Assembly (NCBI GenBank): GCA_028023455.1
Contig: JAQFVV010012495.1
Location: 4,215,016 to 4,279,015, forward strand
Origin: Epiperipatus broadwayi
Lineage: Eukaryota > Onychophora > Udeonychophora > Euonychophora > Peripatidae
Direction: 5' to 3'
Length of the DNA: 64,000 nt
Position numbers and translations under genes: made by a program. Shown in pieces: positions 24,002 to 64,000 of this stretch. Position 1 is the stretch's first letter; each line of letters starts with the position of its first letter. The notes beneath the pieces were generated by a model, which saw only the letters and a program-made list of their open reading frames with translations, ran no database searches and was not told the origin of the DNA.

Positions 24002-24838
24002 AGGTTTGACAATTAAGTTTGTGAACTTGCCGGTGTGCTTATATTGGCAACCCTATACAAATAACTTGCTAAGCATTTATAACTTTGGTATATCAGCATC
24101 TTATGGTTAAAGTTGCATTCATTATTGTTGTTGCATGTTTTTGTGTGCAGCTATGAAAATATCAGAGCTTGAATTAGAGTAATGAACGATCATTAAATTT
24201 CTTGTTAACTTAATAAGAATGGATATAAAATCAGGGCCATGCTAGTCCTAGTTTATAGAGATAATGCTATAAAGAAAATGGCAACATACGTTTTTCTGAG
24301 GAGAGTAAAAGCATCACTGATAAAGAGAAGTCAGGACAGTCAGTAATGAGCAGAACTGATGAAAACATTACAAAAATTCATCAAATTGTGTCAAAAGTCA
24401 GCTGACTGAGAAGCATGCAGACCAAGTAAACATTAATAAACAGGAAAATCTTCACTGCAAATCTTGTCATGAGAAAGATGTATGCGAAATTGCACCAGCT
24501 CACATGGCACTGACTGTGAAGGAGTTTTAGCCAGTAAACAAATAACTAGATTGGAACACCCTCTTTACTCACCTGATCTGGCCCCCAATGATTTTTTTCT
24601 TTATACAAAAATAAAGAAAATATTGAAAAGAAAACAGCTTGATGACATTCAAGATATCAAAGGTAATACAAAAACAGATCTGATGGTCATTTCAGAAAAA
24701 AATTCAAAATCGCTTTGAAGCTGGCATTGGTCCATAGCTTCACAAGGGAAGTATTTTGAAGATGATCATAGTGATATTAAATAATGAGACATGTAGCACT
24801 TTTTTTAGGATGAGTTTGCAAATTTAATTGTTAGACCT
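24002..24838 (+). mobile_element. Mariner-type DNA transposon fossil
   Basis: Terminal inverted repeats GGTTTGACAATTAAGTTTG (left) and GGTCTAACAATTAAATTTG (right, complemented). Pieces of mariner transposase lie between them. At about 840 bp it is internally deleted relative to the usual 1.3 kb. Confidence 0.85.
24165..24790 (+). pseudogene. Mariner transposase remnant
   Basis: The N-terminal part in broken frames reads ...IIKFLVKLNKNG, YRDNAIKK...FLRRVKAS, TDENITKIHQIVSK and VMRKMYAKLHQL. After a deletion, the C-terminal part reads ASKQITRLEHPLYSPDLAPN followed by DFFLYTKIKKILK and WSIASQGKYFEDDHSDI. YSPDLAP(N)DFFL holds the last catalytic aspartate of the D,D34D triad. The deletion removes the first two catalytic aspartates; several stops are present. 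Confidence 0.85.
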
Positions 24839-25392
24839 CACACAACCACTCTGTAAATATAAAAAAATTCGCTGTTTTTAATTAAAGGATAAACAATGTT
24901 AGCTGTTTAGAGGACAAATAATATTATCCATAATGTGTTAGAAAATGCAGATATTCTCATTATATGCATAGAAAACTTAATCATTCTTTAATGATACACA
25001 CAAAAAATCTATGAGCAAACCAATTGAACTATAGTTTAATTATAATTACCATATATAAAATACAGATATCTTTAGGATTTAACACCAAATTAATTTAAAT
25101 TGTTCATAAACCATTTTAAAAAATGCAACTCTTATCTACTATTATATCTTAAATACTGAAATGCTATAACAAATTGTGTTAATAAAGTGGCAAACAATGG
25201 TTAACTACTATCAATGATGATCAGTCATTTGGTTATAATGCTGTGTTGTCTAGTTATTAAACCTGTTTACAGGCAGAGAACTTGTTTTATTTAAAATATG
25301 TACATAAACTTACAAATTTTTAAGTAAATAAAATAGTTACTAATATTACAATAGTTATCTTCTTCCTTTCCTTATGTATTGATTTCTACTTT
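24839..25392. other. No gene seen
   Basis: A+T-rich spacer between the mariner fossil and the large fold-back. Confidence 0.5.
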
Positions 25393-26246
25393 GATATATC
25401 ATACTATTTACAACTTCCTTAAACACTTTAACAATACTATTTTCTATATCAAAACTTTATTCTAACAGTTTCGACTGTCCTGCAGTCATCATCAGAGCTA
25501 CAATATTCAAATATATAATTATACAATTAATACATTTTATACACATATTCATATGCATAATTAAATACACAAATAAAATATACATTTTAATCTGACCATT
25601 ATAAATAATCACTACCCATTTTATTACTTTACTCTTAATTAATTCTATCCACATTTATTTTATATTACTTTATTTTTAAAATTATTTATTATAATTTAAA
25701 TTCTAAAAACTTTAACTTTTTATTCTAAAATTTAATACATATTATTGTCTTTTTACTTACATTTTTAATCAACTTCTAACCTTTTCTTATTTTTATTAAA
25801 TGTTTTATAAAAAACTATTAACTTTTTTTTTTTTTTTTGTAATTTATAATGTGGAAAAAGTTAATAGTTAATTATAAAACATTTAATAAAAATAAGAAAA
25901 GGTTAGAAGTTGATTAAAAATGTAAAGACAATAATATGTATTAAATAGTAAAATAAAAAGTTAAAGTTTTTTAGAATTACAATTATAATAAATAATTTTT
26001 AAAAATAAAATAAAGTAATATAAAATAAATGTGGATAAAATTAATTAAAGTAATAAAATAGGAAATGATTATTTATAATGGTCAGATTAAAATGTATGTT
26101 TTATTTGTGTATTTAATTATGTATATGAATATGTGTATAAAATGTATTAATTGTATAATTATATATTTGGATATTGTAGCTCTGATGATGACTGCAGGAC
26201 AGTCGAAACTGTTAGAATAAAGTTTTGATATAGAAAATAGTATAAC

Positions 26247-26513
26247 TTTTAGATAAATGCTTTGCTTGAGTTGGTTTTTTAAATCTAATGTCCCAACTCC
26301 TCACTGAAGAGACCCATAGGTCGAAACCGGTCTGGGAATGGGGACAATCCAAGATAAAAATGATTTGAATGTCTTCTCTTGTAGTAGCATTTATCATAAA
26401 TAAATAAAAAAAAAAAGCTTGTTTAGAGCTATTAGCATGCTCTTAATTTTACATATTTGTAAGTGCAAGCTATATATAAGTCATGTGGCATCTGACTTGT
26501 TATTATTACTATT
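26247..26513 (+). repeat. Family A hammerhead element inserted in the fold-back arm
   Basis: Comparison with the uninterrupted left arm defines both ends to within a few bases, so this is a discrete insertion of about 267 bp. It carries the ribozyme near its 5' end and ends in the AAGTCATGTGGCAT module. Confidence 0.75.
26291..26344 (+). ncRNA. Hammerhead ribozyme motif with intact core
   Basis: Best-preserved copy. TCCC (26291-26294), internal loop, CTCA, CTGAAGA (26304-26310), stem II GACC-CATA-GGTC with four Watson-Crick pairs, GAAA (26323-26326), palindromic stem III ACCGGT, cleavage base C at 26332, TGGG, internal loop and GGGA closing stem I. All invariant core bases of the hammerhead are present. 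Confidence 0.8.
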
Positions 26514-26550
26514 AAAGTGTTTAAGGAAGTTGTAAATGGTATGATATTAT

Positions 26551-27497
26551 AATAGTTGCAGTTTTTTAAACCTTAAAAAGGTTTACTCTATTTAAAAAAA
26601 AAGGTTTACGAGGGAACGATACTGTACAACTAATAAAAATTAATGAAATATGCTTTCTTAATATATAAAAGAATATTAGTAAAAGTCAATAAATACTTTT
26701 CAGATTTCAAATGATATGAATGGATTAATTTTTAAAGTGCTGAGAAAAAGATTATCAGATAAGAATTTACAAAACGACAATCCTTTTTCAAATAATAATT
26801 TATTTCTTTTGATTATCATAACATTAGAAGATATATAAAAGTTTATAGTACCAAAATACTGTTAGAATCTGAACACATACTGCATAAGAAAATTTCAGCA
26901 AGCAACGCTCAATAAGTATAGTCCTGTTAAAATTCAAAGTGTGAACATAAAAAAGATATATCATGCAGCCTTACTTGTGAAGATTATATAGAAAATAGGA
27001 ATTATAATATATATCAATCCGAAACTGTCAAAAGACATTTAGCATACTAGCAAGTCATCATGCAAAAATAGCTTGTGTATCAAAAAAGATAAATAAGACA
27101 TCTTCAATACTGCATTTAATATTTATTTTAAATAAAACATTAAGTACTGATAAAGTATCAATAAGTAAGATAGTGTAAACCTTCCTAAAGTTTGTAATAT
27201 ATGTGAAGACATTATTAAATATTTAAATGTTTTAGGATAGTTTCTAAAAACAGAAAGATTTTAATATTGTTTTTATATATGTTCAAATAAACTTTGATGG
27301 AAAATGGGGCACATAAAAACTCAAGTAAAGTTATTCAGAGTTTAGATTCAAGAAAATAGCTTTTGTTATCCTAAATGTCTTTTATAATACTGATCACAAA
27401 GTGGAAAATAAGAGGCAAGTAATTTTCAGCTCACAATGTTTTAATTCTTTGTAAAATTCTCTTATATAATCCCATATAATGACCTTATATTAGGGTA
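26551..27497. other. No gene seen
   Basis: A+T-rich spacer between two palindromic elements. Confidence 0.5.
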
Positions 27498-28194
27498 GAT
27501 TATTTCCATCATCTAGAATTATTTATTAAATGTTAAATGTTTTTAGAAAAATTCAAATTTTATTTAATTATTTTAAAAAACATTCGATTCAAATTTTATT
27601 TAATCATTTTAAAAAACATTCACTTGTTAGTAAAAGCACACAGATTAGTATATAACATAAAGTTTTGAGTGATATTATCTACTTTTCTTCTTGAGATGAT
27701 GTCGGCCTAAACAATAAAAGTATCAGCATGGAAATCAAACCTAGGATCTTTAGATTTGTGAATATTGGACTTAAAATGATGCTCTAACCAACTAGGATAT
27801 TCCATCAATGACAACATTCAGGAAAAATTATATATACTTATCTATGAGAGTCTTCCTAATTTCTTCATTTTTACTTAAGGATAAGATTAATGGGTGGTTT
27901 CCAAACATTATGAATTATATTAGATTGTCTTATGGGGTTATAGCCTAGAAGATTAGAGCATAACCTTAAATTCAGTATTCATAAATTTAAAGGTCCCAGA
28001 TTAGACTCCCATACTGATTACTGTCATTGACCAGGCCATTGACACTTGAAAAGACAATAATATCACTCAAAACATTGGGTCATATATGAACCAATTTGTT
28101 ATTACTAACAGTTGAATGTATTTGAAAAGTTTAAATAAAGTTTGAATTTTTCTAAAGACATTTAAAAATTAATTCTAGATGATGGAAATAATCC
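27498..28194. repeat. 697-bp palindromic element with SINE pieces in both arms
   Basis: The ends ATTTCCATCATCTAGAATT and AATTCTAGATGATGGAAAT are exact mirrors. Inner blocks also mirror (TTGAGTGATATTATCT / ACAATAATATCACTCAA). Each arm holds a tRNA-like SINE head in opposite orientation (about 27735-27810 and 27935-28015). A 37-bp tandem duplication lies at 27548-27620. Confidence 0.75.
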
Positions 28195-29504
28195 AATATA
28201 TAATTACAAAAATATTATAAATCACAAACTTTCAAATATATAATAAAATGTTATGAACAAGAAGAAAAAAAAGCAAGAACTAATATGCAGAATAGAAGCT
28301 TTTACGAAAATTAGCAGCCAGTTGGAATCATCTTCAAGACAAATATTAATAAACTGAGCTTATAATTTGAAGTTAATCCAATCTATTAATATTACAGTGT
28401 TTTCAATATAAGTAAAAAATAGTGTGACCCATTAAAAAAATAATTTGTGTAGAGATATGAAGATTGCACCAAAAACCATGGCGGATAATGCTGCATATTT
28501 TCTTGAAAAAATATAATTTTTTATCAGTTAAATGACTCCAGTTTTCTTTAAAAATTTTATTATTCCACAAAGAAGCAACATTAGTGGTGGAAGTAGAAAA
28601 TGCTAAAAACACTTATAAAAAGCTAAATATACTAATAAATATTTTTAGTTTGTATATAGCACAGGATTTATTGTAATATATTCAGAAGTATACCAATCTC
28701 CACAAATGTACTGTTTTAATATAAATTGATACACATTCACCTGTAAGGAAAGATTTTAAAGATCAAGTGAATTCACTTGTCCTTCAAGCTTACCTCTATA
28801 TAAGCCAATATTTACTGAGCCTATTACATGTCTGATTTATTAAACGATGTTCAAATTGTATAAATGTAATTCAAATATTACAGGAGAGAGCATTTATCTC
28901 ATTTTTAACTACCTGCAATTAACATATAATAATTTAGAATCTAAATACATTGATAAATATTTTGTTTTGTATACAGCACAGTATTTATTGTAATATATTT
29001 GGAAGTAATAAATAGTGACAAAGAATCTGCAGTGATGACTTGCCAAGTGCAAACTCATCCAGAAAATCTGGAGACCTTACCTGAAGAAAATGATATTGCA
29101 CCAATACCATCATTCTTTAAAGTAGTTTTAGAACAAAACTACCCTACAATATCCTTCAATACAAAACTAACTAAAGAACAAAGAGGACTAATGAAGGAGG
29201 AGAGACAATGTTTTTTGATCTCTTAAACAATAAGATGAGAATCTTGCTAAAAATGAGAATACTAGAGATGTAGTTATGATTTCACAAATAACAAAACAAG
29301 ATATATTCCATTAACAAAATCTCAATGAATTTGACTTTAGATTTTAAATGTTTTATCAACTTTTGAGGACAGAATAAAATATCAGTCATCCATTAATATT
29401 ATTATACCATAGAGAAAAAGTGTTTTCATTTCACAATGTTTACGGTAGGTCTGGTCTTCTATAACATTTGAAAAATTTTTACTATTCTCAGAAGATAAGC
29501 ATCC
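28195..29504. other. No gene supported; short direct repeat pair
   Basis: A block with GTATATAGCACAGGATTTATTGT at 28650 recurs at 28965 as GTATACAGCACAGTATTTATTG. The 75-codon frame at 28999-29226 is acidic/hydrophilic and unlike the surroundings in base use, but I recognise no family. It could be an exon or element remnant. Confidence 0.45.
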
Positions 29505-29519
29505 AAATAAAATCAGCAT
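29505..29519 (+). repeat. Left target-site duplication of the retroposed tRNA
   Basis: AAATAAAATCAGCAT, repeated exactly at 29626-29640. The inserted segment ends in an A-rich tail (GGGAAAAAATA). Length and tail indicate LINE-driven retroposition. Confidence 0.75.
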
Positions 29520-29524
29520 GTCAA

Positions 29525-29604
29525 GCATTGGTGGTCGAGAGGTCAGCGACAGCTGCTTTACAAGCAGTTGTCCCGGGTTAGCGGGTTCGCTTCCCGGCTG
29601 ATGC
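29525..29604 (+). pseudogene. tRNA-Val(TAC)-like pseudogene with 8-nt duplication
   Basis: Cloverleaf: acceptor GCATTGG/CTGATGC (7 pairs with G.T), D stem GTCG/CGAC, anticodon stem GCTGC/GCAGT with loop TTTACAA, anticodon TAC (valine). A-box-like TGGTCGAGAGG and B-box-like GGTTCGCTTCC are present. An 8-nt near-repeat GGGTTAGC|GGGTTCGC expands the T-arm side to give 80 nt instead of 72, and A58 of the T loop is C. No terminal T-run follows closely. Flanked by a 15-bp target duplication, so it is retroposed. Confidence 0.8.
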
Positions 29605-29625
29605 TATGATACATGGGAAAAAATA

Positions 29626-29640
29626 AAATAAAATCAGCAT
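29626..29640 (+). repeat. Right target-site duplication of the retroposed tRNA
   Basis: Exact 15-bp partner of 29505-29519. Confidence 0.75.
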
Positions 29641-29920
29641 ATAAATGGTCATACCCCTAGGTGAAGAACTTAAATTATACAGTCGTAGGTGAAGAACCTA
29701 AATTATATAGTCTTATTTTCATCAAGTACAGAGATGTGCATCAATTTGGAATCTAATTTCCTGACTAAGTAATCTTACATACTATGGTAAGGTAATACCA
29801 AAAGACCATAAAAGATAAGCTGATTAAAAAATTTAGGGAAAATAAATAACCAATGCTGAATTGCTTTAAGTTAATACAATGTCAAAATTGTAAAGCTAAG
29901 AGTAAAATTTTATAAAATAC

Positions 29921-30175
29921 ATTGATATCTAAACCAAGATATTGGGTGTCCTATATGGGATTGGAAAGTCCCAGGATTGATTCTGGCACTTGCAGTTCTG
30001 ACACTCAAACTTCTTATGAACTCCCAAGCAATAAAACCATTAGCATTTTTCATACCCTATGCAGTTTGGTTCAATTAGTAGAGCATCCAACTTGGGATCG
30101 GGAGATTCCAGAACTGATTCTTGCACAGGTCTGGTGCTTGAACTTGTTATAAACTTCTGAGCAATAAAACAATAT
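29921..30175 (+). repeat. Two tRNA-derived SINEs in tandem
   Basis: First copy is 5'-truncated (about 29935-30050): B-box-like CCCAGGATTGATTCTGGCAC and tail AACTCCCAAGCAATAAAACC. Second copy (about 30055-30172): A-box-like TTCAATTAGTAGAGCATCCA, B-box-like AGAACTGATTCTTG, tail AACTTCTGAGCAATAAAAC. The CAAGCAATAAA tail recurs at 40.2 and 57.3 kb, defining a family. Confidence 0.65.
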
Positions 30176-30318
30176 GTCTTTTTTTTTTATTGACTGCTAG
30201 CTTAAAAAGATCATGGCTGCAAGTTTTAACTAATATTTAAAATGGAATCTTAATTTATTAAATATTTACCATTAGTAACATTTGTTAAAGCATTAAATTA
30301 CAATATTTGGCTTGCAAT

Positions 30319-30331
30319 GGGGGGGGGGGGG
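30319..30331 (+). repeat. Poly-G run (13 G)
   Basis: One of several G/C homopolymers of 9-13 bases in very A+T-rich DNA. Others are at 7125 (C11), 34584 (G12), 38391 (C10), 51172 (C9) and 55191 (G12). Confidence 0.8.
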
Positions 30332-30593
30332 ATCTCAATTACAAAATGAGAACTACGAAAAAATGCTATATTTTGATTTCTCATACTCATATAAATTTAT
30401 TGTAATACTTTGTATTTTTATAGCAAGGAGTCACAGTTAAAAGAGGAACTCATTTTATTGCATCAATCTTGTGCAGCTAATCTTGATTGGCTGCTAGCTC
30501 AGGCTTTTTTAGCTAACATTAAAAACAGAATTCTCTTTCACTGAATATTCACCATATATATATATGTTGAAGTAAATTTTTTTCATGGATTGT

Positions 30594-30792
30594 TATAATA
30601 AAATGAACAGAAATAAGCAGACTATATCCATGTAAACAAAGATATTATAGTTATCATAGGTTATAAGAGAAAAATTGTTTAACCTGAGGGAGATTGTCAA
30701 TTAGTAGTAACTGATAGTTTTGTGGCAATAACAATCGACAAAAGTTATATCTATTTACATGGATATAATCTCCTTATTTCTGTTCTTTATTA
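30594..30792. mobile_element. Small MITE-like fold-back
   Basis: The left arm (AACAGAAATAAG...ATCCATGTAAAC) and right arm (TTTACATGGATATAATCTCCTTATTTCTGTT) mirror each other over about 45 bp at each end of roughly 200 bp. (TA)n flanks. Confidence 0.7.
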
Positions 30793-33607
30793 TATATATA
30801 TAATTTATTAACTATTATTAAAATCATTTTCATGTTTAAATAAAGAATATTATTAAACTTAATCCCCATTATAATTTTCATATGTCATAAAAGGTTAGAA
30901 TAATAATTAAAAATAATTTCTTTTGCATTACTAACAATCAATATTATTTTGAAAGGAAACTATAATATGATTAGTATGAATTCATAATTCAACTAAGAAA
31001 TATATTTCAAATATAACTACAGTATATTAATTGTTTACCAATAAAATAATATAAATATAAGGATTTATCAAGTTTACAAATATAAAGAGAGAAAAAAAGA
31101 GATAATAGCAAGTAAATTTTAGATTATGTATTCTTAATGTAAAATTACAAGTTACCATAAACATAGTTAAAAGAACAGACTCATACTTATAAAAATAATT
31201 ACAATTAAATTAGAAGAGTGATAAAAGAACAAACTTTACAGCATGAATCAATGATTGTCATATCTGGTTGTATTTGAAGAACTTTAGGCTACTGCTGTTT
31301 ATATTAATAAATTACTGATAGTAGAGTACATCAATAAGAAAAATCTGATATATGTGAATTTCTACAATAGTGTGATTACTAAATGACTGGACAAAAAAAA
31401 AAACAATAATTAATCAATATTTTTGGGTTGTCATTTCTATGAAATGTTAAAATGCTAACTATCAGCCATTTTGAATTTTTATTTGTAATCTGCCACAAAG
31501 TTCATTAACGCATATACAGTCACAAGGTGGCACCAAGGAATCTTACGAAAATAAGAAAATCTTTATACTGTAATTGGTTAGCCATTTTATTAACTTCTTC
31601 CATTACTTAAATAAATATTTCTTTTGATCACTGTTCAAATAATTTCCAATTATTTTTCAATTTTAATGGGTTCATAATATGTCAGATAATTTACTTCTAA
31701 AGTAAATTACTAAAAAAATATATGAAATATAACTACTATAAATAATAATTGTAATACATTAAATAAAAAAAAAGTACTGAAGACTTATTTCAGCGAAATC
31801 ATACTTATACATAATGAACTGGTAATACAAAATTAAAGTAGATAATCATAAAAAAATCATGAATCCAGTTAAAAACTACAAACTCAGCTCTTATGAAACA
31901 ATTATAAACTTGTTTAACTTAAATAGTAAGTACAATAAAAATAAAATGAACAACTATATCTGGAATCTTATTTAAAATCACCGTATATGCATTACGATAC
32001 TTATTACTTAGCCAGGCTTATGTTTCACAATGAAGCAAAAACTAATAAGAATATCTTTTGGTTAAAAACAATACACACAAATAAAAATGAGTGTCATAAA
32101 AATTCCTTTAATATCTATCTTTTATATATTGATTAGCCAAAAATATAAAAATAATAAATCAGTATTCAAATTCAAAGTCATCAAAAAGTCATAATACAAT
32201 ACTTGCATCCAAACACAATATCGCATATTCAACTTTAAAGAAAGTGGAAGCTTTATTACCTCATCATTTCTGATTATTTAAATGCTAATAAAATTAAAAA
32301 ATACATATTTCAAAGCTTGATAAAAATACAAAAATAGCATTAATAACAATTTCGACATTATCGTTTTGGTCTGACTGTTCTGACTTGTTTCGTAAACAAT
32401 CAGTAGAAAATACTCAATTTTTCGTGTCTGAAGTGATTTTTTGAATTTTAAAAAATGATTTTGCATTAGATTACCACTATCTTTCTTTAAAAAAGACTTA
32501 AACTTTAAATCCAACTATTCTACGTCAATATTTCATTTTTTTAATATAGAAAAACATGTCTTGGTAAAACATTAATAGGTGGGGGAAAAGCATTATCTAA
32601 TATATGTACAAAATATGTTAATTTAACATTGAATTAAATGTTGATAGACACTGAAATTTTACTGTCTTTCATATTCTTTGACACTAGGATTAAAGAGACA
32701 TATTATTAATGACAATTTCTCATTTACTTATGATTACAAGCAGCCAATTTTGCTATTTTTTTTTTTTTTGAAAGTGAAATTTCACAAATAACAACCAAAC
32801 TTTTAACCCAAAAATAATTATTTTCTTTTTGTTTAATGCATTTATCATTGATAAATCTTTAACTAAATATATATTATTCAAGATATGCAGTTCAGAGCAA
32901 TTTTTTCCATTCTATGCCAGAGACATCTATCGACAGTTTAAATAATCAATGTATACCAGAAAGTCTTAAATCAATTTAGTTACAGAATTTGAAAAGTTTA
33001 AAACTAAACTAATCTTAAAAATCATACTTTGCATTACAAAAATAAAAGATAAGTCTAAACAATAGCTGAATCACATCATTAAGCATATTAATTTTTCAAA
33101 ATAAAAAATATAAGAAAAAGTCAATAAATATGTTCCAAATGGTTCTAAAAAGTAAACAAAAGATTTTTGACTAAATCTCAACTAATATTCATCATCCATC
33201 AAAACCAACAGCAATGCCAATGTTTTGGCAGTTAATTCAGTTATTTGTACACCTTTTTTTTCAAACCTTTGATCATTAGGTTAAAATTTCTGCAAGTTCA
33301 CTTTCTTACCATGCTAAAAAAGCATTTCTTTATATCCTTGCAGAAAATCCTTTTTGCCGAAAAAAATGTATTACAGCCCATTGTCTGTGATAGTATACTC
33401 CTGATTATACTAAACACACACATTTCTAAATCTGTGACTAGGTAAAATAGCATTGCTATTTATCAATATATATATAGGAAAGTTATATGCTTGTCACAGG
33501 TATTCTGACTTTTCCTCAGAGATAAGAAATTTTAAGATAATAAAATCCTTAAATATATTTAATCTCTGAAAAAATATTAATAACTAATAATTTTCCTAAA
33601 GACTTAC
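30793..33607. other. No gene seen
   Basis: A+T-rich. If MCCC2 continues leftward this is intron. The missing C-terminal MCCC2 exons are not here. Confidence 0.5.
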
Positions 33608-62356
<28,749 letters not shown>

Positions 62357-64000
62357 CTATAAAAATAATAATTAAATAAATAAACATGATTACAAAATTA
62401 TCATTATTGTGATAAATTTAAAAAAAAAACTATTAAATTTATAAAAAAACAAAAAACAAATTAGAACAAAATATTGTAATTAATAAATTTTTTATTCGAA
62501 TGTGGTTAAATAACAATAATACTTTTCAAGACTACAATGATTAAATATTTTTTATTATATAATAGTTTTCTGTACGAGAAAGAACTCTTTCTTAAAATTC
62601 TCAAAAAACAGAAAAAGTAAATACCACTCATCTATTTTGAGATTCTGGCAAAATGAATACAAAAAATTCAATATATTTATATATATTTCCATAAAATATT
62701 GATTTCTCAATCTATCTTTCTCAAATAAGATTGTTGTATAGATTTTAAATTTCATAAATATAATTAATAAATATCACATACTATAAAAATAAATATCAAT
62801 TATTTAACGGAAATGTGATTTATATTGTAATATAAAGTAGAATTATAAATTTGATGTTCCAATATGTTCTCTAATAATTAATGGATAATATAAGAAATTT
62901 CTACATCAATTTCATTGGAGATTTTTTTTATTACAATATTTTTTAATTCCAAATATATTTATAATCACTGTCTCGATAAATTTTCTAAGTGCTAATTACA
63001 TCCAATGTACTGCCCTCTATTATCAGATTTGCTTTGTAAATATAAAATGAATCAATTTACATTTGCATTGTCAGTTTTTATATATTATACTTTAATAAGT
63101 AATACCCAAAATTTTAATTTAAAAAAATCTACTCTAAAATTTTCAACTTAATAATTCGATTTCAAATTTTAATTTATATTAACTGACTTCAGTAAGAAAT
63201 TTATTCCATTTATATAAAAGTTTATAAAAAAATTTAAAATAATGTTTAATTGGATATAAATTGTGAGTCTTTGCAACAAATTCTATTAACATTCTCATAA
63301 TATTTAACAACCAATCAGAGTTTCATAGTGTAAAGTTAACGCACTAGCCTGATGTATCCAGAACCTATGATTCAAATACAGAATGAAAACAAAAAATTTT
63401 TAAGCATCAACATAGCTCATAAATCAGCATTGCTTGGTAAAATGAAATGTAGTTTCTTAGCTAGAGAATAAAGTAAAAAAGAAAAGTCAAAATTATTCAA
63501 AAACCAAAAAAGAACAAACTTGGTAAGTAGCATTTTCTTTCTATTCCTCAGCAGTTTTACAAGAGACCGTGGAGAGGCCTTTTTAATGCAAAAAACGATT
63601 TAAGGTCCTTGATACTTCTAATCTTAATCCCATTTTATTCTTCACAATAGATAGTGATAAAAAACCACATCAACATATTCTAAAATCAGGTCTTGTTCAC
63701 AAGTGCAATGATTCATTCAATGACCACCTTTATCCTTATTATTTTATTGTACTTAATGATGTGAAGGTTGCAGACTTTTTACTCCATAAATCCAAGTCAA
63801 TTTGCTAAATATGATTGGCATGATTATATATAATGCATTAATTACATCCAATAATAAAATACATTATTTTTTTTTACATAATGGTGTTAATCCAACAGTA
63901 TATTCAATATTTAAAAACTTTAATAGTATTTTCACCAAATTTTTCAATATTGCCTTAAAAATAAGATTCTCACAAACAGTTGGTTATAAACAACTATAAA
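62357..64000. other. Presumed MCCC2 intron; SINE remnant
   Basis: No upstream MCCC2 exon found. A decayed tRNA-like head lies at about 63330-63390 (AAGTTAACGCACTAGCCTGA). The frames at 61.4-62.1 kb and 63.8 kb have no recognisable product. Confidence 0.55.

Larger units (their letters stand above)
25393..26550. mobile_element. Large fold-back with arms of about 430 bp
   Basis: The left arm (25393 to about 25825) and right arm (about 25850-26246 plus 26514-26550) are inverted copies, including GTTTCGACTGTCCTGCAGTC and its mirror at 26195. They turn around a poly-T/A loop near 25830. The right arm is interrupted by a 267-bp family A element. Open frames inside are shadows; no transposase. Confidence 0.85.

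Noticed and set aside
28999-29226. 75-codon frame as a real gene
   Set aside because: Base use is less A+T-rich than its surroundings, but there is no recognisable domain, no splice-supported partner and it adjoins a repeated block; kept only as an unexplained remnant.
29525-29604. Functional tRNA-Val gene
   Set aside because: The 8-nt duplication, altered T loop, missing terminator and target-site duplication mark a retroposed pseudogene.

Overview
This is a gene-poor, very A+T-rich (about three quarters by eye) stretch of animal nuclear DNA. The base composition, large introns, and the mix of RTE-type LINE, tRNA-derived SINE, mariner, hAT and fold-back elements point to an invertebrate, possibly an arthropod, but nothing fixes the species.

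Two host genes are supported. (1) On the minus strand, eleven exons between 33608 and 62356 encode the middle of the beta (carboxyltransferase) subunit of mitochondrial 3-methylcrotonyl-CoA carboxylase (MCCC2), with clean splice sites and matching phases throughout. The N-terminal exons lie beyond the right edge. The C-terminal exons are not found anywhere in the 33.6 kb to the left. (2) On the plus strand at 19065-23871, a two-exon gene encodes a secreted/transmembrane leucine-rich-repeat (LRR) protein. Its long first exon carries a single in-frame TAA at 20547. If MCCC2 continues past the left edge, this LRR gene is nested inside an MCCC2 intron in the opposite orientation.

The rest is dominated by mobile DNA. 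Left part (1-14 kb): a minus-strand LTR element with a 140-bp interior (3135-4741, 5-bp target duplication) sits inside an older fold-back; a decayed antisense RTE LINE lies at 8.9-9.7 kb; a cluster of inverted-repeat elements carries hammerhead-ribozyme motifs (7.3-12.7 kb). Middle (14-31 kb): a nearly full-length RTE LINE with two lesions (14.5-17.7 kb), the LRR gene with a fold-back just upstream, a mariner fossil (24.0-24.8 kb), a 1.15-kb fold-back with a hammerhead element inserted in one arm (25.4-26.55 kb), a 697-bp palindrome with tRNA-SINEs in both arms, and a retroposed tRNA-Val-like pseudogene. Right part (31-64 kb): MCCC2 exons in introns filled with SINEs, a hAT MITE inside a SINE, fold-backs and more hammerhead copies.

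The most noteworthy signal is two separate dispersed repeat families (A and B) whose copies fold into minimal type-I hammerhead ribozymes with palindromic stem III. This is the form known from Penelope-like retroelements and retrozymes. In family B the stem base pairs covary between copies. No reverse transcriptase belonging to these families is visible in the window.
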